Source: Scytonema sp. RU_4_4 | GTDB lineage: Bacteria > Cyanobacteriota > Cyanobacteriia > Cyanobacteriales > Nostocaceae | Direction of reading: 5' to 3' | DNA: 55,555 bases | NCBI GenBank assembly: GCA_012031965.1 | Contig: JAAUSC010000019.1 | Location: 1-55,555 of the forward strand | Part shown: positions 17,117 to 27,264 of the stretch, piece by piece | How the letters are laid out: the number at the start of each line of letters is the position of its first letter | Position numbering within the stretch: the stretch's first letter is position 1 | Position numbers and translations under genes: made by a program | The notes under the pieces: generated by a model | What the model was told of the DNA's origin: nothing | Databases searched by the model: none | The model's input: only the letters and a program-made list of their open reading frames with translations

Positions 17117-18631
17117 TTACAATGCCAACCCCAGCCAGCGCCAGTAACCGTAGTAGAAGATTAAAATGAGCGCTAAGTGAACTAGCAGCATTACCGAACT
17201 CAGACGCAGCAAGTCTGCTCCTTTGTAGGTTTCGCCGTCGAGTTCTTGGAACATCAACAAAGCTTTGGAACTTACTGGAAAGGTGAGACAGTAGTCCATC
17301 CCCACGGTGCTAATAAATAAAACTGCCGTCGGATTTAGCTTTAAGCTGGTTGCCAGGTACAAAATTGCTGGTACTAACGCTGCTGCACGAGCAGTATGGG
17401 ATGTCATGTATATGTGGGAAGTGAGGCAAATGAGCGTCAGTAGCAATAAAATCAGCAAGCGAGATTCGGTATTGACGATACCGCTGATGTTGAATAGGTT
17501 ATCAATGATCCACTGTGCTGCACCAGTCTCGATTAACGCTTTTCCTAACACTAACGCCGCACCGACAAAGATAATTAAATTCCACGAAACAGCTTTCAGT
17601 GCGTCTTTCCATTTCAAAACCCCGATATTGGGTGCAGTCAGCAATAGAGCACCTACGACTGTAACGGTGGCTATCTCTAACTTGTGCCAGCTTTCCGTTA
17701 GCCACAGTACTACCATCACCGCCACAATTATCAAAGTCGCCCATTCTGCATTGGAAAGGGGTTTATTTTTGGTTTGGGGTAGTGTAATCGGACGTTGTAG
17801 GCGCTTTTTATCTAAAAAAAGTCGCATAATCACCCAGCAGGAAATATAGCTGGCGATAATCCCAAAGGGTGTACCGTAAAGCACCCACTCTGTAAAGGAA
17901 ATTTGCTGTTTGGAGATTTGATAAAGCAAGTCATTAGCGACCAGGTGCGAACCTGCAGCAATTATCGTACCGATGGTGGATACTAGAATCACCGTCGGCA
18001 TGAGTATGGCTATTGCCTTGGTAACGCGCTTGTCATTGGCAGCATTAGCGATACTGTGAAAGATGGGAATGACCACTGCTGCTCTTCCAGAAGTTGAAGG
18101 AATAAAGAAAGACAGTGGAATGATCATCGTTGTCAACAACCAGAGGACACTACCAACAGTACGCGCACGAGAAACGACAAGCTGAGCAAATCTGGCGGCT
18201 AAACCAGTTTGCTGCACCGCACTACCCAAGATAAACGCACCAATCATCAGCCACACCACATCTGAAGCTAAAGATTCATACAGCTTTTCTTGAGGGACAC
18301 CACCAGTTAACACGAGCAAAATGACTGCTGCTAAAGCAACAAAAGCAGCATTGAAAGATGTGGTTGACCACAAAATTACCGCCAGCGCAAACACAAATAA
18401 TGACAACCGTGCGCTTGTAGACAATGATTCTGGCAGTAGAACAGCCACGCCAGTGACGGTTGTCAGCGTCAGTGGTAGTACGGCATTGACAACCCAACCA
18501 AATCCTTTTTTGTGAGTCCTTGCAATTTTAGTGGGAGTGCTTTTACTGCTTGCTTCTGTTTCAAAGTTTCTCCACACACTGAATGATTTAGCTGTTCTAC
18601 CGCCTATCTTGCCAGAAATTGCTTTTGTCAT
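17117..18631 (-). CDS. SLC13/DASS family anion transporter
   Basis: The 504-residue polytopic inner-membrane protein belongs to the divalent anion:Na+ symporter family, which carries sulfate, dicarboxylates or related acids. Evidence is the repeat-type hydrophobic layout with two re-entrant signatures: FIPSTSGRAAVVIPIFHS in the first half (Ser-x-Ser-like substrate loop) and LTSHIYMTSHTARAAALVPAIL in the second. The first 45 residues are a polar cytoplasmic extension, longer than usual; GTG or ATG starts further in are possible. It is the first gene of a set with the sensor kinase and glycerate kinase, so glycerate or a similar acid is a plausible but unproven substrate. Confidence 0.88.
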   Translation of the reverse strand: MTKAISGKIGGRTAKSFSVWRNFETEASSKSTPTKIARTHKKGFGWVVNAVLPLTLTTVTGVAVLLPESLSTSARLSLFVFALAVILWSTTSFNAAFVALAAVILLVLTGGVPQEKLYESLASDVVWLMIGAFILGSAVQQTGLAARFAQLVVSRARTVGSVLWLLTTMIIPLSFFIPSTSGRAAVVIPIFHSIANAANDKRVTKAIAILMPTVILVSTIGTIIAAGSHLVANDLLYQISKQQISFTEWVLYGTPFGIIASYISCWVIMRLFLDKKRLQRPITLPQTKNKPLSNAEWATLIIVAVMVVLWLTESWHKLEIATVTVVGALLLTAPNIGVLKWKDALKAVSWNLIIFVGAALVLGKALIETGAAQWIIDNLFNISGIVNTESRLLILLLLTLICLTSHIYMTSHTARAAALVPAILYLATSLKLNPTAVLFISTVGMDYCLTFPVSSKALLMFQELDGETYKGADLLRLSSVMLLVHLALILIFYYGYWRWLGLAL

Positions 18632-19298
18632 TTTTTCTTAGTAAATGCAAATCAATACATTTAGCGAACTTGAGCTGTACCGTTGATAACTTAATTATTT
18701 GCTTACTTAAACTTATACATTATTTAAGGATGCTTTAACTTTCTCTTAGAGTTTATCTGGTAAGAGGAATAGTAAAAAATATAACCTTAAGTGCAGGTGT
18801 TGAAACTGTAGGTTTGATGGCAATAGTTGCAATATTTATCCTTTGATTTGTATGATTTTGCAGCTAATTTAGGCGAACGTGTCATTTTATAAGTGTTCGG
18901 ACTTAATCTTGAAAAATGACAACAATAGTACTCAGAAAAAATACTATAAATGATGAGAAAACTCTCATACAAGTCTCATAATTTTTTCATGAGAATTTTC
19001 TCATGAAACTGATATTTTCAAGCCTGCACCAGTTCTATCTGATTTAACTATTTTTGAGGTAACAATCCTTATTTTTATTACTTGACAGGGCGGCATATTG
19101 GTTAAATAATATTTTGATGTTAGCACTACAATTTACTTTGAAGAACATAAATAAAGCTGCTATAAATCTGGTTTCTTCGTTCGTGTTTGGTTGCAAAACA
19201 GACGATTTTTGGTAGAAACCGGGTTTCTTTGCGTATTGGGGTGATAAAGTGAGGGATAGGCGTTTTGGTTACAAGTAAATCAAAATAATATATAAACA
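18632..19298. other. divergent intergenic region between the transporter and porin genes
   Basis: There is no gene in about 670 bp. It contains a cluster of TCTCAT/ATGAGA hexamers (18953-19006) and, near 19213-19230, the common cyanobacterial palindrome AGAAACCGGGTTTCTT. Both divergent genes start from this region. Confidence 0.55.
18953..19006. promoter_or_regulatory. cluster of TCTCAT/ATGAGA motifs with a 9-bp inverted repeat
   Basis: ATGAGA occurs at 18953 and 18989; TCTCAT occurs at 18963, 18974 and 18999. The last pair forms TCATGAGAA-TT-TTCTCATGA (18987-19006). Five copies of a hexamer in 54 bp, between divergent promoters, suggests a binding array; the regulator is unknown. Confidence 0.4.
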
Positions 19299-20885
19299 AT
19301 GAACAATTGGTTTAACTCTTTAATATTTGCTTCCAGCTTTATCATCGCTACATTATCTATATCAACTCAGGCTTTAGCCGTAGAAAATAAGTCGCAATTT
19401 TCTCTAGAAGAAATATCACAATTAACATCGGTTTCTCAACTATCTGACATTAGACCTACAGACTGGGCATTTCAAGCTTTACAATCTCTAATAGAACGCT
19501 ACGGTTGTATTGCTGGCTATCCAAACGGGACGTATCGCGGTAATCAAGAAATGACACGATATGAATTTGCAGCCAGCTTAAATACTTGTCTGCAAAGAGT
19601 GCAAGAATTGATTGCTACTGCTAAGGATAATTTAGTCACTAAAGAAGATTTAGCCTTACTGCAAAAACTACAAGCTGAGTTCTCCACAGAATTGGGAATA
19701 CTACGCCGTCGGGTAGATGTGTTAGAAAGTAAAACCGCTGAATTAGAAGCCAATCAATTTTCTACCACTACCAAACTAGGAGGAGAAGTCATTTTTGCAA
19801 CCGCTGGAGTTTTTGGTGAGAATGCTGCCGATAGTGATGACAATCCAAATAATAATCCAGATAATAATTCAGAACTAGATGAAAACATCATATTTGCCCA
19901 GCGCGTACGTTTAAATTTTGTGACTAGCTTTACAGGTAAAGATGGTTTAAACGTGCGCTTAGAATCGGGAAATATAACTGAATTGGATGACAGCATTACA
20001 GGAACGCGAATGACCCGTTTGGGATTTGATGAAGATACAGATAATGATGTCGTCTTGGATGAAGTATATTATTTTTTCCCCATTGGCGACAGGGTAAAAG
20101 TAACAGTAGCTGCAACGGAAATGGAATTAAATGATATTGCCGAACCTCTTAATCCTTTGGCAAGTAGTAGTAGTGGTGGCATTTCCCGATTTGGCAGGTA
20201 TAATCCAATTTTACGGAGTGTTGATGGAACAGGGTTAGGCATCAACTATCAATTCAGTAAAAGTGCGAATCTTGCGTTCGCCTATATGACTAATAATGCC
20301 CAACTGCCGACGGACAAAAATGGACTATTTAATGGAAATTATGCTGCTCTTGGAAATTTGACTTTTCAACTATTTAATAATTTAGGGATTGCTTTGACTT
20401 ACCTTCATTCTTACTACGCGGGAGGCAGTGATAGTGGAGTGAATTTGACAGGTAGTACAGGTAGTCTAATTGCCCGCAGACCATTTGGTAATGTTTCTAC
20501 CACAGCGAATTCATTTGGTTTAGAAACTAGCTGGCAAATGAGTCCAAAATTTATCCTTTCTGGTTGGATTGGTTATACAAAAGCAGAATCTAAAGTCAGT
20601 GATGATAACGCAGACATTTTGAATTATGCTGTGAGTTTAGCTTTCCCAGATTTGGGAGGTAAAGGTAATTTAGCAGGTTTTGTTTTTGGGATGCCACCAA
20701 AAGTTACAGATAGTAGCCAAATAGCCGATAAAGATACCTCTTTACATCTAGAAGGTTTTTATCGGTTTCAAGTCACAGATAATATTTCGATAACCCCTGG
20801 TTTATTTGTGATTATTAACCCCGAACATAACGATAATAACAACACTATTTTTGTTGGCGCTATCCGCACAACTTTTAAATTTTAA
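19299..20885 (+). CDS. SLH-domain OprB-type outer-membrane porin (iron uptake porin family)
   Basis: The 528-residue protein has a signal peptide (to about ALA at residue 27) and a short SLH domain (SQLSDIRPTDWAFQALQSL... to about 105), which anchors to the peptidoglycan-linked polymer. A coiled coil follows (about 108-155, LRRRVDVLESKTAELEAN), then a C-terminal beta-barrel of the OprB/SomA type ending in a terminal phenylalanine (FKF). Cyanobacterial members form the main outer-membrane channels and some are needed for inorganic iron uptake. Substrate specificity cannot be read from sequence. It is a single gene. Confidence 0.9.
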   Translation: MNNWFNSLIFASSFIIATLSISTQALAVENKSQFSLEEISQLTSVSQLSDIRPTDWAFQALQSLIERYGCIAGYPNGTYRGNQEMTRYEFAASLNTCLQRVQELIATAKDNLVTKEDLALLQKLQAEFSTELGILRRRVDVLESKTAELEANQFSTTTKLGGEVIFATAGVFGENAADSDDNPNNNPDNNSELDENIIFAQRVRLNFVTSFTGKDGLNVRLESGNITELDDSITGTRMTRLGFDEDTDNDVVLDEVYYFFPIGDRVKVTVAATEMELNDIAEPLNPLASSSSGGISRFGRYNPILRSVDGTGLGINYQFSKSANLAFAYMTNNAQLPTDKNGLFNGNYAALGNLTFQLFNNLGIALTYLHSYYAGGSDSGVNLTGSTGSLIARRPFGNVSTTANSFGLETSWQMSPKFILSGWIGYTKAESKVSDDNADILNYAVSLAFPDLGGKGNLAGFVFGMPPKVTDSSQIADKDTSLHLEGFYRFQVTDNISITPGLFVIINPEHNDNNNTIFVGAIRTTFKF

Positions 20886-21456
20886 TCCAGCAATCCTAAA
20901 TTCTAAAAATTAGAGGTTATTTATAAAGTAAAAATACAATTCCTGTAGGGTGTGTTAAGCGCATATTTCGATCTGATTTGTCACGAAAAATATGATTAAA
21001 GCGCTTAACGCACCGTCAGTAACATGGTGCGTTATGACTCAATACGGTTGCTGTTAAGACATTTATTCGTTGAGAGCTATTATGCACTTCACCGAATGCT
21101 CAATTCTATTTTGTTGTCGGTAATCTTTAAAACATGCTGCTAATCGGGATGTGATTTCTCTTTTTCGGTCTAGCTCTGCAATTAAGGTTAATCCAACATC
21201 TAAGTGTTACAGTCTCACCCTTGAAATTAACTATGACTGGACATGACTTTACCTGTTCAAATTGGAATTGTTCCGGTATACAATCTGTTTGATTTGGGAT
21301 CGTCATGCAATAAAGCTGCTGGAATTCTTGTGCAACATACATTTTGGCAGTTTTTGGTCTTTCTTTTCTCAGTCTTTGTCAGAAATCCGGGAATAACATT
21401 AACTTTAGTTATCTGGGTCACTGCCAGAAAGTAATAATTCTTGTTACATTAAAAGA
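20886..21456. other. intergenic region with a cyanobacterial inverted repeat
   Basis: No gene is recognised in about 570 bp. It holds the GGGTGTGTTAAGCGC...GCGCTTAACGCACC element described separately. Confidence 0.5.
20948..21014. repeat. GGTGYGTTAAGCGC inverted-repeat element
   Basis: GGTGTGTTAAGCGC and GCGCTTAACGCACC are reverse complements except for one G-T compensated position and enclose about 38 bp. A partial third arm, GGTGCGTTATGAC, follows at about 21026. This is a familiar type of dispersed, possibly MITE-derived, repeat in Nostocales. Confidence 0.6.
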
Positions 21457-23007
21457 ATGTTAATTAATGCTGAACTACTCCTGCAATACCAACGCTGCAA
21501 GCGCCGACCCTTTTTAGACGCTCACGGGGATAAAAGTCGTCGAGAGCTTGAGAATGACTTGCTGTCGAAACTGTACCAGGACAGGGTTGCTCATCAAATG
21601 AGTATTTTGACACAATTTACGTATCAGCAACCAGTCTATCGACAGGGAGACTGGAAAGCAGGAGTCAGAGCAACCTTAGAGTTAATGCAGCAAGGGGCTG
21701 AGTGCATTTATCAAGGGGTGCTAGTAAGTTATTCTCAAAGACATATACTACTAAGCCGTCCAGATCTTCTCGTTAAGCATAGAGGGGAGTCTTGCTTTGG
21801 AGATTGGCAGTACTTTCCGGTCAGCATTGAACTGGGTAAACGTCCTAAACAAGAGTATCAGGTTGTAGCAGCATTTCACGCATATGTCTTGGCAATGGTG
21901 CAACAAAGTGAGTGGGAAATCGCTTGGCTGATGTTGCGTGGTAAAGAGGCGGGCTATTGTGTGGATCTACTTAAATGGATGCCACAAATGCATTGTATTC
22001 TGGAAGAGTACATTCAGACTCTAGAAACAGACGAAGCACCTGAAGTTTTTATCTCTCGTCAACGGTGCAATCTTTGCCCTTGGCACAATTATTGTTACAC
22101 TGTTGCCCAATCTCAGAAACATCTTTCTTTGTTACCAGGAGTGACACCTGTGCGCTACACACAACTGCAAGCATTGGAGATAACAACAGTAGAATCTTTG
22201 GCAAAAACTCATCCCACTCAACTAGAAAACCTACCAGGTTTCGACAGAATAGTCGCACCCAAGCTGATATTACAAGCAAAATCTGTTCTGGAAAACCGTC
22301 CGTTCATCATACCGTACTTGTCACTAAAGCAAGAATATATAGTTAACTCTTGTGCTGTTGACACTTCTGTTTGCCTCGACACAAGTATAGAAATTGATAC
22401 AGAGGCTATACAGTTGCTTTTCCCTAAGGATGATATCCTATTTACAGCGCCTGTAGAAATCTTTTTTGATATTGAGGCGCAACCAGACTTGAATTTAAAT
22501 TACTTGTTAGGGGTTTTAGTCGTTGATAAGCAAGCTAAAACAGAACAGTTTTATTCCTTTTTAGCAGAAAACCCAGAAGAAGAAAAATTGATTTGGCAGC
22601 AATTTCTGGATTTGGTTTGGCAATATCCAGATGCACCAATTTATCATTTTTGTGTTTACGAATTTGATACAGTCAAACGACTCGCCAAGCTCTACCAGAC
22701 TCCACACACCTCTGTATCAGCCGTACTGAGTCGCTTTTTGGATGTGTATGAAATCTTAACGCAAAACGTGGCGTTGCCTATAGAAAGTTATGCTTTAAAA
22801 GCAATTGCTCGATGGTTGGGGTTTGAGTGGCGTAATCCACAAGCTAGTGGAGCTAAGTGTATTTACTGGTATGATGAGTGGTTAAAAACAGGCGATCGCT
22901 CTTTACTTGAAATTATCCAACGCTACAACGAAGACGACTGCTACGCAACCCGCAGTGTGAAAGACTGGCTGATGAACTTTCTTCAAAAAAATAGTGGTTT
23001 GTCGTGA
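21457..23007 (+). CDS. TM0106-family RecB-like putative nuclease with RNase H-like domain
   Basis: The 516-residue protein matches the TM0106 family. The N-terminal half is RecB/Cas4-like: LLQYQRCKRRPFLD at the start, VSYSQRHILLSRPDLLVKH, FPVSIELGKRPKQEYQVVAAFHAY, and a cysteine cluster CNLCPWHNYCYT typical of the 4Fe-4S nuclease class. A helix-hairpin-helix-like stretch (LQALEITTVESLAKTHP) follows. The C-terminal half is RNase_H_2/DEDD-like (EIFFDIEAQPDLNLNYLLGVLV, EFDTVKRLAKL, YNEDDCYATRSVKDWL). It probably processes DNA or RNA; the precise function is unknown. Confidence 0.87.
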   Translation: MLINAELLLQYQRCKRRPFLDAHGDKSRRELENDLLSKLYQDRVAHQMSILTQFTYQQPVYRQGDWKAGVRATLELMQQGAECIYQGVLVSYSQRHILLSRPDLLVKHRGESCFGDWQYFPVSIELGKRPKQEYQVVAAFHAYVLAMVQQSEWEIAWLMLRGKEAGYCVDLLKWMPQMHCILEEYIQTLETDEAPEVFISRQRCNLCPWHNYCYTVAQSQKHLSLLPGVTPVRYTQLQALEITTVESLAKTHPTQLENLPGFDRIVAPKLILQAKSVLENRPFIIPYLSLKQEYIVNSCAVDTSVCLDTSIEIDTEAIQLLFPKDDILFTAPVEIFFDIEAQPDLNLNYLLGVLVVDKQAKTEQFYSFLAENPEEEKLIWQQFLDLVWQYPDAPIYHFCVYEFDTVKRLAKLYQTPHTSVSAVLSRFLDVYEILTQNVALPIESYALKAIARWLGFEWRNPQASGAKCIYWYDEWLKTGDRSLLEIIQRYNEDDCYATRSVKDWLMNFLQKNSGLS

Positions 23008-23126
23008 GTGCTGACAGTGCTTTTTATTTGCATACACAACAAACGACATGGTAGAAGCCTAGCTACCAAATTCATTGCTAGCATGATATCGTGTTTGTGA
23101 TTTTCCCAGTTTAGCAATGACTGAAA

Positions 23127-24311
23127 ATGCATTTCATCAAAAAGATTTTTAAGTTTCCACGAATTATTTTCTTTTTTATTCCTATTCTAATTATCAGTAT
23201 CTTTTTCATTAATGTACCTGCTCCAAATTTTCCCATCACTGGAATTGATTTTATAGGTTCTGCAACTTTTCCGACTGGTTTTTCTTTCCAAAAAACCCCA
23301 ATGGGAGGGTTTTCTGGAATCACCTACGATGCTAAACACCAACTTTATTACACGATATCTGATGATCGCAGCGAAAAAGCTCCTGCTCGCTTCTACACAC
23401 TAAAAATTGACCTGACCAATGAACCACTAACAGATAGTGAGGTTGTACCTGTTGGTGTTACTACACTCTTAAATGAAAATAGTCAAACTTTTCCTAATGG
23501 TCGTATTGACTCAGAAGGTATCGCCATAACTAACAAAGAAACTGTATACATTTCTTCTGAAGGTGATAATCGTAAACAAATCAAACCTTTTCTTAAAGAG
23601 TTTTCAATCTCTTCTGGAAAGGAATTGAGAACACTACCAATTCCCAATAAGTTTTTGCCAGATAAGAGTGCTCAACAAGGTGTCCGCAATAACTTAGTGT
23701 TTGAATCTCTTACTATCACACCTAACAACAAGTCTCTGTTTCTCGCTACAGAAAATGCTCTGATTCAAGATGGTCCAGAAGCGAAACCAAAAATCAGTAG
23801 CCCTTGCCGCATTTTGCAATACAATCTACTCACTCAGCAACCAGAGAAAGAGTTTCTTTACAAAACTGAAGCAGTGACGCCGTTTTTGAATATTTCTCCT
23901 CAATTTTCCAGTGGTTTAACTGATTTAGTTGCTCTTGATAATCAAGGTCATTTCCTAAGTTTGGAGCGAACTTTTACTGGCTTGGGATTTTCTATTTCAT
24001 TATTTCAGATTTCCCTAGAAGGTGCTGACGATATTCATAATATTGACAGTCTTTTGACTGTTGACCTTAACAAAATCGAACCTACTGACAAAAAGCTACT
24101 TTTGAATTTGAGAAAACTAGATGTGGCGCTAGACAATATCGAAGGCTTAACTCTTGGTCCTAAGCTATCTAATGGTCAGCTTTCATTAATCCTTGTGAGT
24201 GATAATAACTTTAATCCTCTTCAGAGAAGCCAGATACTCGCCTTTAAACTGAAGATGGAGCCACCGCTTATCAGGTTATTTCGGCGTTTTGTTCCCAATT
24301 TTAATCGTTAA
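23127..24311 (+). CDS. esterase-like phytase-family protein
   Basis: The 394-residue protein fits the 'esterase-like activity of phytase' family, a beta-propeller-like extracytoplasmic group. It has an N-terminal hydrophobic segment (FFIPILIISIFFI) acting as a signal/anchor. Family features are FSGITYDAKHQLYYTISDDR, NGRIDSEGIAI, VYISSEGD, FESLTITPNN, and near the C-terminus LDNIEGLTLGPKL. Family members may hydrolyse phosphate or other esters; the substrate here is unknown. It is followed by a palindromic repeat and tRNA-Asp. Confidence 0.85.
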   Translation: MHFIKKIFKFPRIIFFFIPILIISIFFINVPAPNFPITGIDFIGSATFPTGFSFQKTPMGGFSGITYDAKHQLYYTISDDRSEKAPARFYTLKIDLTNEPLTDSEVVPVGVTTLLNENSQTFPNGRIDSEGIAITNKETVYISSEGDNRKQIKPFLKEFSISSGKELRTLPIPNKFLPDKSAQQGVRNNLVFESLTITPNNKSLFLATENALIQDGPEAKPKISSPCRILQYNLLTQQPEKEFLYKTEAVTPFLNISPQFSSGLTDLVALDNQGHFLSLERTFTGLGFSISLFQISLEGADDIHNIDSLLTVDLNKIEPTDKKLLLNLRKLDVALDNIEGLTLGPKLSNGQLSLILVSDNNFNPLQRSQILAFKLKMEPPLIRLFRRFVPNFNR

Positions 24312-24341
24312 TGATAATAGGTAGTAGAAGGTGGTGGGAAG

Positions 24342-24362
24342 AGACGTCCCGGCGGGACGTCT
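24342..24362. repeat. AGACGTCCC hairpin repeat, copy B
   Basis: AGACGTCCC-GGC-GGGACGTCT is an exact 9-bp stem with a 3-nt loop, flanked by AAGAG and GTAC. It resembles the element at 17017-17037 with a different but still self-complementary stem core. It lies 30 bp after the phytase-like stop and could serve as that gene's terminator. Confidence 0.6.
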
Positions 24363-24486
24363 GTACGAGGATATGGAGATGGGAAAGTGGAGAGAAAAAA
24401 TAATAACTACATAACTAATAACGAATTTCAAAAAAAGCTTGACATTTTTTCAAGAAATAGTCATAATAAATAAAGTGACCAATTAA

Positions 24487-24560
24487 GGGACTGTAGTTCA
24501 ATTGGTTAGAGCACCGCCCTGTCACGGCGGAAGTTGCGGGTTCGAGCCCCGTCAGTCCCG
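24487..24560 (+). tRNA. trnD: tRNA-Asp (GUC)
   Basis: The 74-nt sequence folds as a complete cloverleaf. The acceptor stem GGGACTG pairs with CAGTCCC, with discriminator G73, an identity base for aspartate. The D-arm contains AGTTCAATTGGTTAGAGC, the anticodon stem-loop CCGCCCTGTCACGGCGG has anticodon GTC, and the T-arm has GCGGGTTCGAGCCCCGT. CCA is not encoded. It lies 130 bp upstream of gltX, in the same direction. Confidence 0.97.
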
Positions 24561-24689
24561 TTTAAAGTTATGAGTGCTGATTACTGAGTCGTGAGTGAAA
24601 ATAGCTCAGTTCTCAGCACTCATTGGTGAGGACTTAATATTAAGCTACATGAGTTATCGTTTGCAAAAAACAGAAGAGAGAAAACGCCC

Positions 24690-26132
24690 GTGACTGTTAG
24701 AGTCCGTATTGCCCCTAGCCCAACTGGGAATTTACACATTGGAACAGCTAGGACGGCTGTATTTAATTGGTTGTTTGCCCGCCATCACGGCGGTCAGTTT
24801 ATTCTGCGCATTGAAGACACAGATAGCGAGCGATCGCGTCCTGAATACACCGAAAATATTCTTCAGGGACTGCATTGGCTAGGATTGACATGGGATGAAG
24901 GACCATTTTTTCAAACTAAGCGTCTGGAAATTTACAAACAAGCGGTTCAAACCCTCTTTGATAAAGGATTAGCATATCGCTGCTACACCACAGCAGAAGA
25001 ATTAGAAGCAATGCGCGAGACTCAAAAAGCCAAAGGTCAGGCTCCTCGCTATGATAACCGTCACCGCAACCTCACGCCAGAACAAGAAGCCGCATACAAG
25101 GCTCAAGGGCGTAACTTTGTCATTCGTTTTAAAATTGATGATGACCGGGAAATTGTTTGGAATGACCTGGTACGGGGAAAGATGGTTTGGCGAGGTAGTG
25201 ATTTAGGCGGTGATATGGTCATTGCTCGCGCCGCAGCAGATGGTATTGGTGTCCCACTGTACAATTTTGCTGTTGTGGTGGATGACATGGATATGCAAAT
25301 TACCCATGTCATTCGGGGAGAAGACCACATCGCCAACACTGCTAAGCAAATTCTGTTATATGAAGCTTTTGGGGCAAAAATGCCAGAGTTTGCCCATACG
25401 CCCTTGATTTTGAATCAGGAGGGACGCAAGCTTTCCAAGCGGGATGGAGTCACATCTATTTTTGACTTTAAGCAAATGGGCTTTACTGCTGAAGCTATGG
25501 TGAATTATATGACATTGCTGGGTTGGTCAGCCCCAGACTCGACTCAGGAAATTTTCACCTTGGAAGAAGCAGCCAAGCAATTTGGCTTTGAGCGCGTCAA
25601 TAAAGCTGGGGCAAAGTTTGATTGGGCAAAGCTGGATTGGATAAACAGTCAGTATATTCATAATATGCCAGTGGATAAGCTGACAGATTTACTCATTCCA
25701 TACTGGGAAGAAGCTGGATATCAGTTAACAGGAGAACGTAACCGTCCTTGGTTAGAGCAACTTGTCGCTTTAATTGGTCCCAGCTTGACTCGCCTTGTCG
25801 ATGCAGTTGCTATGAGCAAACTGTTTTTTACAGAAACAGTTGAATTTAGTGACGAAGCATGTGCTCAATTAAAACAGGAAGGTTCTTGCACAACTCTCAA
25901 CAGTATCATTGCTGCTTTGGAGAACCATCAACTGACTCAAACCAGCGCTCAAGAAATGATTAAGCAGGTGGTTAAAGAACAAAACGTCAAGAAAGGCTTG
26001 GTCATGAAAGCACTTCGCGCTGGCTTAACAGGAGATTTGCATGGTCCTGATTTGATTCAATCATGGTTACTCTTGAATCAAATTGGTTTAGACAAGCCGC
26101 GCTTGATTCAGGCGGTAAAAGAAGCTTGTTAG
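24690..26132 (+). CDS. gltX: glutamyl-tRNA synthetase
   Basis: Charges tRNA-Glu (and, in bacteria lacking GlnRS, tRNA-Gln) with glutamate. In cyanobacteria Glu-tRNA also feeds tetrapyrrole synthesis. The 480-residue class I synthetase has the HIGH-like signature [16 protein letters not shown] at residues 8-23 and the KMSKS-like KLSKRDG (about residue 248). [14 protein letters not shown] is also conserved. The start is GTG, 16 bp after a purine-rich AGAAGAGAGAAA; the N-terminus begins at the normal [13 protein letters not shown]. It is followed by a hairpin. Confidence 0.96.
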   Translation: MTVRVRIAPSPTGNLHIGTARTAVFNWLFARHHGGQFILRIEDTDSERSRPEYTENILQGLHWLGLTWDEGPFFQTKRLEIYKQAVQTLFDKGLAYRCYTTAEELEAMRETQKAKGQAPRYDNRHRNLTPEQEAAYKAQGRNFVIRFKIDDDREIVWNDLVRGKMVWRGSDLGGDMVIARAAADGIGVPLYNFAVVVDDMDMQITHVIRGEDHIANTAKQILLYEAFGAKMPEFAHTPLILNQEGRKLSKRDGVTSIFDFKQMGFTAEAMVNYMTLLGWSAPDSTQEIFTLEEAAKQFGFERVNKAGAKFDWAKLDWINSQYIHNMPVDKLTDLLIPYWEEAGYQLTGERNRPWLEQLVALIGPSLTRLVDAVAMSKLFFTETVEFSDEACAQLKQEGSCTTLNSIIAALENHQLTQTSAQEMIKQVVKEQNVKKGLVMKALRAGLTGDLHGPDLIQSWLLLNQIGLDKPRLIQAVKEAC

Positions 26133-26168
26133 CAGCAATTATCCTTCGCGAAGTATTTATTTAATAGT

Positions 26169-26192
26169 AGGGGTGCATGAATATGCACCTCT
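26169..26192 (+). terminator. hairpin downstream of gltX
   Basis: AGGGGTGCAT (26169-26178) and ATGCACCTCT (26183-26192) pair over 10 bp with one G-U and a GAAT loop, 37 bp after the gltX stop. There is no clear T-run after it, so it is only a candidate terminator. Confidence 0.4.
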
Positions 26193-26346
26193 GCTCAGAA
26201 TGTGAATTTACTTCTATTAGTTAGTTGACAATTAGCCGATTTTTTGGTGAGGAAAAAGTAAGAAAGCTAGTCAAATACCCTCGCGTTGGGAACTTCGAGA
26301 GTCATATTCATGTCTCTAAAAATACTTACAAAAGTCTGTTATTGGA

Positions 26347-26844
26347 ATGCTGACAAAAGAGATATCTCGAGGGATAAGATTATCTTTGATGATAGCTGCG
26401 CTGGTGATTGCGTCAGCAATCAATGCAACATGTCATGCAGAAGAAACGCCTCCAGCTATTTTTGGAGATGTCACAATCGGTCAAAAGTTTACCCCAAATC
26501 CCTTAACCGTTCGTGGTATGAGTGGCGGTTCCATACCGGGGAGGGATATTGCTGGTAGAAGTGAAACTCCTACAGGTGCCTGTACTGGATATTTTGATGA
26601 AGAACCAGACCATACCATTGAGCTAACAAGTAAGTTTGACTACTTAAAATTGGAAGTGGAAAGTCCTGAGGATACCACCTTAATTGTTAGTGGTCCTGGG
26701 GGTAGCTGGTGCAATGACGATTTTGATGGCAAGAATCCTGGCATGATTGGAGAATGGCTATCAGGAACATACTATGTATGGATTGGTTCGTACAAGAAAG
26801 ATAAGTATTTTCCCTACACCCTACGAATTACAGAAGTTAAGTAG
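26347..26844 (+). CDS. secreted hypothetical protein, PPC-like beta-sandwich
   Basis: The 165 residues start with a signal peptide (positively charged start, hydrophobic LMIAALVIASAINA, cleavage near CHAEE). The mature part contains TGYFDEEPDHTIELTSKFDYLKLEVESPEDTTLIVSGPGGSWCNDDFDG and a final strand GTYYVWIGSYKKDKYFPYTLRITE. The pattern of acidic loops and the final GTY.VWIGSY strand resembles pre-peptidase C-terminal (PPC) domains, but I cannot assign a function. It is a single gene between gltX and ftsH. Confidence 0.7.
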   Translation: MLTKEISRGIRLSLMIAALVIASAINATCHAEETPPAIFGDVTIGQKFTPNPLTVRGMSGGSIPGRDIAGRSETPTGACTGYFDEEPDHTIELTSKFDYLKLEVESPEDTTLIVSGPGGSWCNDDFDGKNPGMIGEWLSGTYYVWIGSYKKDKYFPYTLRITEVK

Positions 26845-27264
26845 AGGGCACAGCATTGCCCTATCTTCTAAGCAACAGAAAACTTCTCATGCAACACCAT
26901 CTGCATGAAAGTCAGATACTGCAAAACATGTATTTATTGATACAGAAAAGAAAATAAATTTTTTATCAAACGCCAATTAGCAAAATTTTGAGCTATTGAC
27001 ATAAACTTAAGAAACTTAAGAGCTAAGCAGTGTTGGCAGTGAATTTGCATATTCACACCAAAATACTTATAGTAAAACGAAGCAAAATTAAGTTAAATTT
27101 AATTAAGATTCTTAATGATGTTTCGGCTCGTCAGCTCTAAAGCTAACGATGAACTCATTATGTGTCATAACATTGGATAAAAAACGCAGTTATAGACATC
27201 GGTTTGAAAAGCTCTATCTGTGGGCTGCTCATTTGTTGTATATGAATCTAGAGGCAAAATTAAG
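26845..27264. other. intergenic leader upstream of ftsH
   Basis: No gene in about 420 bp. It is AT-rich with a palindrome CTTAAG-AAA-CTTAAG at 27006-27020 about 245 bp before the ftsH start. A clear promoter could not be fixed by eye. Confidence 0.5.
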
